Shown here: positions 6,641-13,771 of the stretch, piece after piece
Numbering within the stretch: position 1 is the stretch's first letter
Layout of the letters: every line of letters starts with the position of its first letter
Assembly (NCBI GenBank): GCA_002479215.1
Contig: DLME01000014.1
Coordinates: 6,104-20,124, forward strand
Length of the DNA stretch: 14,021 bases
DNA from: Syntrophaceae bacterium UBA7544
Lineage (GTDB): Bacteria; Desulfobacterota; Syntrophia; Syntrophales; Smithellaceae
Reading direction: 5' to 3'
Notes under the pieces: generated by a model
Databases searched by the model: none
Seen by the model: only the letters and a program-made list of their open reading frames with translations
What the model was told of the DNA's origin: nothing
Program-made: the position numbers and the translations under genes

Positions 6641-8333
6641 TCACCGCACATTCATTCTTATTGGTATTCTGTTCAAAGTACTCTTTGATCTTCAGCCGGA
6701 TAGTTTCGGGAGTCTTGATGCCGATGTCTTTGATCCGGCTTTCATATTTCTTGAATGAACGGGTATGCTGCGACGTATTGATGAATATCTGGAAATAGGA
6801 ACGAATGCTTCCCTCAATCTCTGTCCTGAATTCCATGTCCTGATTTAACAAATCCTCCACCGGAGCGATGAAGCGATAGTTGATAGGCCGGCAGATGGCG
6901 CGATAAGCAACAAAGCGCATGGTCATCTCATCTTCATAATTTTTTTCCCTGATGGATTTCTCCACAACATTAAGATCAATGGCGTCCAAAATCTGGAAGG
7001 CATATTGGGGGCTTAAAATCTTCTCAATGATTTTCTCGGCATTTTTATATTGCTCGCAGGAATTGATGCCTCCTTCAAAATCAGGATCACACCGGACATA
7101 GACCACAAAATCGATATCGGAAGTGTTTTCGCAAAGCCCCATATTTGTGGAACCCATGACATCCATTGCTATATCATCGTGAATTCCTTCTTCGATTAGA
7201 TGGGCAATCTGTTCGAGCTTGCTCAAGCGTTCTTCTGTTTCTTCAGTCTGGAACATGCGGTAGAATTGTTTGATCTCATTGTAGAGTTGTACTTCAGGGA
7301 TGTGCGAGTATTTCTCGGTTTTTGAATCGAAGTTCTCGCCCTGCTTGAGGGCTTTGTAGCGCTCGTTATCGACGATTGTTTCCTGCCGGTGTCCTGATTT
7401 TTGAGGATTGTAATCGGCAATGTCATGGATGCGGTCTTCTACAAGCTTCTTGAAGATGATTTTAGAAACATGCCTGCCTTCCATTTCGATGGTGTAGAAA
7501 AAGCCGCCTTCGGCAACGCCGCCGGTCAGGGTTGTTACTTCCCCGAAATTAGATGGATTGAGGTAGATGGTCTCCTCGCTGATCTGGAATCCCCAATCCA
7601 TATGGACATGGCCGGTCAGACACAAAAGGACGGGATTGTTATCGCAGTAATAGCGCAGAGCCGATGAGCCGGAGGTTCCGAACTGATATATCCGGTCATG
7701 AATCCCATGTGCCGGTTGATGGCTTACAATTATATCAGGCTTTATAGCTTTGAAAAAATTATACATTTCGTTGTGGCCGCTTTCAACATCCGCACTTCCT
7801 CCATAAGGCACTACGTAACGTTCAGGAATCCCCGGAGTCCAGATGTTGGCTCCACCATAGCCGGCAACCTTTAAGCCGCGCATGTCATGCCAGCGCAGGT
7901 GGAGGTCGCGTTCATGGAGCGACGTATATTTCAAATCCATGTCATAATTGCCGGGCAAGGCAAATATCTGGGACTTTTGTTTCATTGCCAGAATATTCTC
8001 CAAAACCTTGTATTTTTGTTGAAGGACCCGGCGAGCGCGAATTGTGTACTGCTGATATTTTGTACCTTTTTCTTCAATCTCTTCAGAAATGTTAGGTGTA
8101 TTGAGCAACTCATCCACAAAATCTTCGATGACCATACTTTCTTTTTGCATTCTAACACGCAAGCCGTGAAAATAGGACTGAAGCTCATGGTAATTGATGG
8201 CTGTACTCATGTTGTAGAAAGGAATATCGATGAGATCACCGGCAATGATATAGACATCCGCCACTGTTTCGGACAACAAAGTCTTAACACGGTCAAAGGC
8301 GCCGTGAATATCGGCCACATAAATGATTCTCAT
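6621..8333 (-). CDS. Metallophosphoesterase fused to a C-terminal nucleotidyltransferase domain
   Basis: A complete 570-residue, presumably cytosolic protein with no signal peptide or membrane segment. The N-terminal calcineurin-like domain has the full metal-binding set: DIH (8-10), GDLID (32-36), GNYD (128-131; His is more usual at Tyr130), SHQPAHG (204-210) and GHVH (241-244). A helical, charged insertion of roughly 80 residues separates motifs 2 and 3. From about residue 345 to 520 lies a Pol-beta-type nucleotidyltransferase domain with GSTNMGLCENTSDIDFVVYV (394-413), metal ligands Asp406 and Asp408, and a plausible third acid Asp453 in AIDLNVVE. Both domains look catalytically intact. 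The Lys-rich tail (about 556-570) is encoded across the transposase remnant. The start is fixed by the beta-strand MRIIYVADIH; GGGAG lies somewhat far upstream. Substrate is unknown; opposing synthesis and hydrolysis of a nucleotide-type modification is one hypothesis. Confidence 0.85.
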   Translation of the reverse strand: MRIIYVADIHGAFDRVKTLLSETVADVYIIAGDLIDIPFYNMSTAINYHELQSYFHGLRVRMQKESMVIEDFVDELLNTPNISEEIEEKGTKYQQYTIRARRVLQQKYKVLENILAMKQKSQIFALPGNYDMDLKYTSLHERDLHLRWHDMRGLKVAGYGGANIWTPGIPERYVVPYGGSADVESGHNEMYNFFKAIKPDIIVSHQPAHGIHDRIYQFGTSGSSALRYYCDNNPVLLCLTGHVHMDWGFQISEETIYLNPSNFGEVTTLTGGVAEGGFFYTIEMEGRHVSKIIFKKLVEDRIHDIADYNPQKSGHRQETIVDNERYKALKQGENFDSKTEKYSHIPEVQLYNEIKQFYRMFQTEETEERLSKLEQIAHLIEEGIHDDIAMDVMGSTNMGLCENTSDIDFVVYVRCDPDFEGGINSCEQYKNAEKIIEKILSPQYAFQILDAIDLNVVEKSIREKNYEDEMTMRFVAYRAICRPINYRFIAPVEDLLNQDMEFRTEIEGSIRSYFQIFINTSQHTRSFKKYESRIKDIGIKTPETIRLKIKEYFEQNTNKNECAVKPEKIK

Positions 8334-8508
8334 ATTTGAATACTTGACTCCCGTTTCTAGGCTTCTTGATTCCTAATATAGCAACTAGTAATAAAATTTA
8401 AAAGGGGTATAACCTCCGGCTAAATAATAACACAGTTTCAGCAATTCAGCGCTGAGAAAATAACATCTGCTTTTAAGTAATAATGATTATCTCGTAGCCC
8501 ATCCCGCC

Positions 8509-8537
8509 TTGACAAACAACAACGACGCCAATATAAT
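8509..8537 (+). promoter_or_regulatory. Perfect-consensus sigma70 promoter for the DUF1003-transporter operon
   Basis: TTGACA (8509-8514), a 17-bp spacer, and TATAAT (8532-8537) match the housekeeping consensus at all twelve positions. The start site would be near 8544, leaving a leader of about 44 nt before the ATG at 8588. A TCAGCGCTGA palindrome lies upstream at 8446-8455. Confidence 0.75.
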
Positions 8538-8587
8538 CCGCAATCAAAAAAGAGATTTATATCCACGACGATAAAAGGGAGGTATAA

Positions 8588-9040
8588 ATGAACGCTTCAG
8601 TTGATCCTGAAACCTGGCATGGGAAACACCGGGAAACCCTGACCCTCGGCCAAGTGCTGGCCGACAAGCTCACGGTTGGCATGGGGTCATGGACTTACAT
8701 CATTTTTCAGACAATCCTGATTATAATCTGGATAATTCTAAATATCATCGGCTGGATTTATCACTGGGACCCTTATCCTTTCATTTTGCTGAATCTGCTT
8801 TTCTCTGTCCTGGCGGCTTATGCGGCGCCGGTTATTATGATGGCACAAAACCGGCAGGCGGAACGTGACCGGTATCAAGCGTCCGAGGATTACAGAACCA
8901 ATATTGAAGCCAAGAAAGAGATAGAAGAACTGCAAGTTGCTCTTACGCGTATCGAGGACCACAAGCTAACCGAAATTTTAAAGGTGCTGAATATCCTGCA
9001 TGCAGCAAGGGCGGGGGGAAAAGAGCATACCACTATTTAA
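8588..9040 (+). CDS. DUF1003 family membrane protein
   Basis: A complete 150-residue protein of typical DUF1003 length. The family pattern is clear: LADKLTVGMGSWTYI leading into a first membrane helix (about 33-57), then the conserved DPYPFILLNLLFS block and a second helix (about 62-86) ending PVIMMAQNRQAERDR. The remaining 60 residues are charged and probably coiled coil (about 88-135). The function of the family is not established; it is an inner-membrane protein with two helices and a cytosolic tail. ATG at 8588 follows AAGGGAGG at ideal spacing. A perfect sigma70 promoter precedes it, and the next gene begins either 43 nt downstream or overlapping its end, so the two are very probably co-transcribed. 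A role in membrane or ion homeostasis beside an ion transporter is an inference only. Confidence 0.88.
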   Translation: MNASVDPETWHGKHRETLTLGQVLADKLTVGMGSWTYIIFQTILIIIWIILNIIGWIYHWDPYPFILLNLLFSVLAAYAAPVIMMAQNRQAERDRYQASEDYRTNIEAKKEIEELQVALTRIEDHKLTEILKVLNILHAARAGGKEHTTI

Positions 9041-9083
9041 AATAGGTCTAGCCGAAAATCGACCTGTTAAGGGAATATTGCAT

Positions 9084-10547
9084 TTGGAAATTTTAAATAG
9101 ATTATCAAAACAATCCATATATTTTTTGTTCGCAGCATTAACTTCCACACTCCTTATTCCGGCCAGTGTTTTTGCCGGCACATTAATAGGAAACTTAAAG
9201 CCCGGCGATCTTGGCACAATATTGCCTCTTTGGTCAGTATTGCCCTTTGCCGGTATTCTGCTTTCCATAGCATTGATTCCGTTATTTGCGCCTCATTTTT
9301 GGGATCATCATTTCCCTAAGGTTTCGGCATTCTGGGCTTTGGTCCTGGCCATTCCCTTTTTGTATTTTTTCCGTGAAGTTGCCGTTCATGAAATAGCTCA
9401 TATTATCATCATCGACTACATTCCTTTTATTCTTCTGTTGTGGGCTTTATTTACCGTCTCGGGTGGTATTTATGTCCAGGGCACTTTGAAAGGAACGCCT
9501 GCTGTTAATGCCGTTATACTGCTCAGCGGCACAATACTGGCTTCCATCATCGGGACTACCGGCGCCTCCATGTTACTGATCAGGCCAATATTGCGCTCCA
9601 ATGCCTGGCGTCAGCATAAGGTTCACACGGTAGTTTTTTTTATTTTTCTGGTCAGCAATATCGGCGGCGCGCTGACACCGCTGGGCGATCCGCCCTTATT
9701 TCTCGGCTTTTTGCACGGAGTGCCTTTTTTCTGGACTTTGAATATTCTCCCGGAGATGGCGTTTGCTTCTGTTATCCTGCTGATGCTATATTTTATTCTG
9801 GATTCGTACTACTATTATAAAAAGGAGGATAAATCCGCACTCCAGAGTTCGGAGTCTGAACCTCTAAGAATTCAGGGAGCTCAAAATTTTATTTTCCTGG
9901 CGGGCATAATTGCCGCCGTCTTATTTAGCAGAATGGTTAAACTGAGCGAAGTAAATATTTTCGGCATTCATCAATCCATCGAAAATTTGATCAAGGATGC
10001 CATCTTAATTGTTATGGGATTTTTATCCCTTATCTTTACCAAGCCGGAAGTCAGACAGGGCAATGAGTTTAGCTGGGCTCCCATATTAGAAGTGGCTTAT
10101 CTTTTTGCGGGCATTTTTATGACCATCATACCGGCGCTGGCTATTCTGAAAGCAGGCGAAAATGGAGCGTTAGCCTGGCTAATAAAATCAATAAACGCAC
10201 CGGCACACTATTTCTGGGCTACGGGAGCTCTTTCCAGTTTTCTGGATAATGCTCCCACCTATTTGACCTTTTTTAACAGCGTGCTCGGCAAGTTTTACCC
10301 GGATATGCCGGAAGCTCAGGCCGTTGCCCGGCTGATTGTGGAAAAAATTCCATATCTCGCGGCCATATCCGCAGGAGCAGTCTTCATGGGGGCAAATACT
10401 TATATCGGTAATGCGCCCAATTTTATGGTTAAGTCTATAGCCGAAGAAGCAGGTGTAAAAATGCCCAGCTTCTTTGGTTATATGTTCAAATATTCCATTC
10501 CTATTTTAGTTGTCTTATTTATTGTTGTGACATTTATCTTCTTTTAA
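9084..10547 (+). CDS. Ion transporter superfamily membrane protein, NhaD/CitMHS-like sodium:proton antiporter
   Basis: From TTG at 9084 the protein has 487 residues; GGGA lies about ten bases before this codon and the product then begins with a signal-like hydrophobic helix ending ASVFA. An ATG at 9000 in the same frame would add 28 polar residues and overlap the DUF1003 gene by 41 nt; I consider it less likely. The protein has about eleven or twelve membrane segments arranged as two repeats, each with a broken helix: GTTGAS (157-162) and SNIGGALTPLGDPPLFLG (191-208) in the first half, SSFLDNAPTYL (384-394) and GANTYIGNAPNFMVK (436-450) in the second. These Asn/Asp-Pro motifs are diagnostic of the ion transporter (IT) superfamily that includes NhaD, ArsB and CitMHS. 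Sodium/proton exchange is the usual annotation for this form; an organic-acid substrate cannot be excluded. Confidence 0.85.
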   Translation: MEILNRLSKQSIYFLFAALTSTLLIPASVFAGTLIGNLKPGDLGTILPLWSVLPFAGILLSIALIPLFAPHFWDHHFPKVSAFWALVLAIPFLYFFREVAVHEIAHIIIIDYIPFILLLWALFTVSGGIYVQGTLKGTPAVNAVILLSGTILASIIGTTGASMLLIRPILRSNAWRQHKVHTVVFFIFLVSNIGGALTPLGDPPLFLGFLHGVPFFWTLNILPEMAFASVILLMLYFILDSYYYYKKEDKSALQSSESEPLRIQGAQNFIFLAGIIAAVLFSRMVKLSEVNIFGIHQSIENLIKDAILIVMGFLSLIFTKPEVRQGNEFSWAPILEVAYLFAGIFMTIIPALAILKAGENGALAWLIKSINAPAHYFWATGALSSFLDNAPTYLTFFNSVLGKFYPDMPEAQAVARLIVEKIPYLAAISAGAVFMGANTYIGNAPNFMVKSIAEEAGVKMPSFFGYMFKYSIPILVVLFIVVTFIFF

Positions 10548-10582
10548 TATTTGCCACAAATCGCGCGCAAAATAAATATTCC

Positions 10583-10611
10583 TTGAAGATACCCGGGAAA
10601 GCGGATATAGA
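10583..10611 (+). promoter_or_regulatory. Candidate promoter for fdhE
   Basis: TTGAAG (10583-10588), a 17-bp spacer and TATAGA (10606-10611) lie 44 nt before the fdhE ATG, in the 107-nt gap after the transporter gene. The spacing is ideal and each hexamer matches four or five of six bases. fdhE could thus be transcribed independently of the operon upstream. Confidence 0.45.
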
Positions 10612-10654
10612 CCTCGTAACTTTACGTAAGTATGTTTGTTTGAAGGAGTAAAAA

Positions 10655-11512
10655 ATGGCTGTAGCATTGAGAAAGTCTTTAAAAACAATAGAGGATTACA
10701 AAGCCGCGAATCCTAATTATACTGATCTTTTGGATATATTGGCGGATATCTTAATTCTGCGGGAGGAATACCGCCAGAATATGAAAGATTCCATTTTTCA
10801 CGTCGAAGAAAATTTAATCACCCAAAAAATGGAGGGAGGTCTTCCCTTAATTGATTTTACGGGAAAGGAATATGATTTATCGCGTCCCAAACAATATTTT
10901 AATTCATTGATTTCCATAGTGGAAAAAAGAATGCCGGAAGAGGCGCAAAACATCATCAGCATCATTAAAGATAAACAATATGATTGGGAAAAAATGATTC
11001 GCGCTTCTTTTGACCGCAGTGATGAAGAAGGCGAAGCTGCAAACGAAGAATTAGCATCCGGCAGCGAAGCTCGAGAGAATCTTGACTTGATTGATCTTTT
11101 TACCGAAGAAAGCTTAAGGCCGGAATTAGAAAATATTGCCGAAAAATACGATGAAATAATAGCCAAGTCGGGCTGGTCGGAGGGATACTGTCCCATTTGC
11201 GGCAAAGAACCGAAGATAGGTGAAATCAGGGAAGAGGAAGAAGGTAAGCGGTATTTGTTTTGCCACCAGTGTGGGTTTAAATGGTATTTTCACCGGATTA
11301 AGTGCCCATTTTGCGGAAACGATGAACAGCATTCCCTGGCTTATTTTGCGGTGGAAGGAGAAGAGCACCACCGGGTGGATGTCTGCAATAAGTGCCGCCG
11401 TTATATAAAAATTATTGAATTGTCCAAATCAAGCGAAGAGCCAAACCTCGACGTTGAAGATATTGCTACATTACACCTCGATATGATTGCTTACGACGAA
11501 GGCTACAACTAG
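10655..11512 (+). CDS. fdhE: Formate dehydrogenase accessory protein FdhE
   Basis: A complete 285-residue protein, slightly shorter than E. coli FdhE (309). The N-terminal helical half (1-165) is followed by a rubredoxin-like zinc or iron-binding half with four CxxC pairs: CPIC (179-182), CHQC (203-206), CPFC (217-220, continuing GN) and CNKC (244-247, continuing RRYIK). These are the hallmark of FdhE, a cytosolic chaperone that binds the catalytic subunit of respiratory molybdenum/tungsten formate dehydrogenases during maturation and before Tat export. AAGGAG precedes the ATG. A charged low-complexity linker (about 120-142) joins the halves. No formate dehydrogenase subunit is present in the window, so its client lies elsewhere. 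It is the last gene before base composition drops toward AT. Confidence 0.88.
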   Translation: MAVALRKSLKTIEDYKAANPNYTDLLDILADILILREEYRQNMKDSIFHVEENLITQKMEGGLPLIDFTGKEYDLSRPKQYFNSLISIVEKRMPEEAQNIISIIKDKQYDWEKMIRASFDRSDEEGEAANEELASGSEARENLDLIDLFTEESLRPELENIAEKYDEIIAKSGWSEGYCPICGKEPKIGEIREEEEGKRYLFCHQCGFKWYFHRIKCPFCGNDEQHSLAYFAVEGEEHHRVDVCNKCRRYIKIIELSKSSEEPNLDVEDIATLHLDMIAYDEGYN

Positions 11513-11572
11513 GTTTAAACCTTTTATCCTTTGAAGGTATTAATTGATGTGGAAAAGGAAAACTGATATTTT

Positions 11573-11586
11573 AAGACCTGACCCCA
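11573..11586. other. Possible REP-element end (GACCTGACCCC motif)
   Basis: The string AAGACCTGACCCCA in the gap between fdhE and the radical SAM gene resembles a sequence often seen beside REP-associated transposases in deltaproteobacterial DNA. It stands at the point where base composition changes. Only this short match supports it, and the recollection is not verified by search. Confidence 0.25.
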
Positions 11587-11662
11587 CTTCTCTCTATTGC
11601 CTTAAAATTTAAAAAGAAATATTTTCAGGCTCAGAACGGATAAAATAAAGAGGCAAGCAAAC

Positions 11663-11686
11663 AAAAAAGTCAAAGCCGGACTTGAC
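11663..11686 (-). terminator. Intrinsic terminator overlapping the radical SAM stop codon
   Basis: On the minus strand GTCAAG (11686-11681) pairs with CTTTGAC (11675-11669, one bulge) over a short CCGG-containing loop and is followed at once by six T residues (11668-11663). The stop codon TGA (11672-11670) is inside the stem. This would end the minus-strand cassette. Confidence 0.55.
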
Positions 11687-12785
11687 CTCTCGCTTCTTTC
11701 TCTGCTCTTCTGCGGTCGCCCCATTTTTCTAGTTCTCTGCTGTAAAAAGCAAACCCGTGCCGAATTACGATATTCTGTTCTCTAACTTTTCTCCTAAAAT
11801 GCTTAATCTGTTTATCCGTCCATTTAGGGTGGATATAATAATCTTCGTTTGTTTGCTCCTTGCGTGGACTATAGTTATCATATGTTTGGTTCAGAGGTCT
11901 GTACCTACAGTCAGCAATCTGTACACCCCATTTCTTGCATTGTTTAAATTTTTTCAGCATTTCGTAATAATCTAGCTCATAATTGTAAATCATAAACACA
12001 TAAATATCTTTCGAAGGATATCCCGCATCCACAAGTAAATCGATCTGCTTTTTTATAACATCTCTTTGTTTGTAGCCATGATCCCATGCAATTCGTGGAT
12101 TCAAAAATCTAGCCTGCTTAAGCAGCTTGGCGACCTTTGGTGTAAGCAATCTTCCATCAATACCGCATTGGCTTTCAGAATAAACCGCTCTGCCGTTATG
12201 TTTGGCATCTTTCAATTCTTCTAAAATATCTTTGATATAAGGATTAGCTAATAGATTATTGTCATAAAATATAACCCTATTGCTACAAATCTCATCCTTT
12301 ATGCTTCTTTTTGAGGTAAATTCCGGCTCTATTTTCCACGCGCCGCAAAATTTACATTTCCGCATACACCCTCTACTTGTATGCGCGATCTGATAATCTA
12401 TTTCTACCAAGTCATAAGCTGGTTTGAATTTCTCTACTTTTTCGTCAACACCAATAAATACCTCATCACATCCAGATTGTTTACAGTGTTCAGGCATAAG
12501 TGAAGCATAAATACCACCTACTGCAACCTTTGCCTTTGGATAGCTATTCTTATAAAACGTCACACTATCCCAAACGTATTTAGACCAATAGGTAAACAGA
12601 GAAGTGATTTTAACTTCATTAGGGTAAAAATCGGGTGAACTTTGATTACCCCTAATAAGTCTAACAGCATCACCTGCATCCCTGTGATAACTAGCGAGCT
12701 TAAGTAAACCAATAGGCAAAAAATCTCTGTGATTCTTGCTTTTCGCCGGAATAGGAAAATTTGGTTCTACTAAAAGAACTTTCAT
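11670..12785 (-). CDS. Radical SAM protein with B12-binding-type N-terminal domain
   Basis: A complete 371-residue protein. Residues 1-115 form an alpha/beta region of the cobalamin-binding radical SAM type (KVLLVEPNF, then PIGLLKLASYHRDAGDAVRL), but the classic DxHxxG cobalamin ligand motif is absent. The radical SAM core starts with the iron-sulfur cluster motif CMRKCKFC (Cys140, Cys144, Cys147; CxxxCxxC). The C-terminal part is rich in Lys, Arg and aromatic residues (for example QIADCRYRPLNQTYDNYSPR), and the tail is basic, which could suit nucleic-acid binding. ATG at 12785 follows GAGG. It lies 19 nt after the frameshifted gene at 12805-13771 and reads the same way. Codon use and composition are more AT-rich than in genes before 11512. 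Substrate is unknown; methylation, sulfur insertion or nucleotide modification are all open. Confidence 0.85.
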   Translation of the reverse strand: MKVLLVEPNFPIPAKSKNHRDFLPIGLLKLASYHRDAGDAVRLIRGNQSSPDFYPNEVKITSLFTYWSKYVWDSVTFYKNSYPKAKVAVGGIYASLMPEHCKQSGCDEVFIGVDEKVEKFKPAYDLVEIDYQIAHTSRGCMRKCKFCGAWKIEPEFTSKRSIKDEICSNRVIFYDNNLLANPYIKDILEELKDAKHNGRAVYSESQCGIDGRLLTPKVAKLLKQARFLNPRIAWDHGYKQRDVIKKQIDLLVDAGYPSKDIYVFMIYNYELDYYEMLKKFKQCKKWGVQIADCRYRPLNQTYDNYSPRKEQTNEDYYIHPKWTDKQIKHFRRKVREQNIVIRHGFAFYSRELEKWGDRRRAEKEARGQVRL

Positions 12786-12804
12786 TTTACCTCTTCTAAC
12801 TTTA

Positions 12805-13771
12805 TCAAGCTATTTGCTTTTTGTATTCTATATATTTTTTCTTACTCTCTGGCTGCTCTTCAAACACCTTATTAATATCAATATAGTCTTCTGTTATAGT
12901 TTTTAATACTCTATCCGGATAAACTTTTGCTAACACACTTGCAGGATTTTCGCCCCCATATCCATCTGGTAATCCTTTGTATTCACAATCAAAAACAAAA
13001 CTTACCATTTTCGTGCTAGCATTCTCGCCAATGTATGTGAATCTCTCTGAACAATCAACATCATAATTTTTACTTTGACCATATTTAATTATAATTTTAG
13101 GGATTGTAACTAACAGTAATTCACTAACAGGACCAATTTTTTTAGAAGGATATTTTTGCTCAAAAGCTTCTTTGAATTTTATCGTTTCTTTACTTGTCAA
13201 ATTAACATTAAGGCAGTCTAAGAGTTGTGCTATTCCTGTATCATCATCCCCTTTTTTAATAGCGGGTACAGATAAAAAAAAGTAAATGATTGTTTTGTGA
13301 ATTCTTGAATCATAAACATCTTCAATATTGCATCCATAACTGTCGAAGTATTGCTGCCTTTATGTCTGAAGATTGGGCCTGTAAAATCAAGATTTATAAC
13401 GTCAAAAGGAAACCATTTTCTAGCACGATCAGTAAAACCTATATTTCCTGCACCGACAAATTCTTCAAAAGTACCGTTATATCCTCTGGCACCTGGAAGA
13501 CAGTTAAAGATTCTTGTGTATCTTTCAGGATCCTTTTCACAGAAGGCTATGCTTTCAGGGGAGTAACCAGTTTCTGTTGTCTGAATAAGACCTTTTTTTG
13601 ATAAGAAAATAATATCTAAGCTTTAATGGATGTAAAGGTCAGCAATCTAATAAATTCTCTTTTATTTTTATCCCGCCTAATTGAGGCATAATGTGCCCAT
13701 TTCTCTCTCATAAACCATTTTTCAGAGGTATTATAAACCTTATCGTCTTCCGAACTGATATGAGACTTCAT
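12805..13771 (-). pseudogene. Frameshifted gene of unknown function, possibly methyltransferase-like (322 residues if repaired)
   Basis: Three consecutive reading frames make one continuous protein. Part 1 begins at ATG 13771 (MKSHISSEDD) and stops at TAG 13618-13616 after 51 codons. Part 2 continues in the next frame from TTA at 13619 (LDIIFLSKKGLIQ). Part 3 takes over near the eight-A run at 13274-13281 (LSVPAIKKGDDD) and ends at TGA 12807-12805. Adding one base at each junction gives 969 nt and 322 residues, an exact multiple of three. The repaired protein has FCEKDPERY (77-85) and FPFDVINLDFTGP (121-133), which recall the acidic ribose-binding and D-x-D/N-P motifs of Rossmann methyltransferases such as the Trm1 or TcmP groups; this is a weak resemblance. 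Its start overlaps the upstream stop as ATGA. The final part alone could be read as a 131-residue protein from TTG at 13200, but that would be a fragment. Mutation or sequence error cannot be told apart here. Confidence 0.7.

Noticed and set aside
8476..8494. Possible Fur box (AATGATTATC patch)
   Set aside because: Only one half resembles the consensus and the downstream genes have no iron link; not strong enough to annotate.
12805..13200. Independent 131-residue gene starting at TTG 13200
   Set aside because: Protein-like sequence continues upstream of the TTG in the same frame and then into another frame; there is no ribosome binding site, so it is better read as the end of a frameshifted gene.
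13290..13601. Plus-strand open frames of 103 and 71 codons (13290-13601 and 13351-13566)
   Set aside because: They lie opposite the frameshifted minus-strand gene, have no clear ribosome binding site and read as low-quality protein; the minus strand gives coherent protein across the same span.
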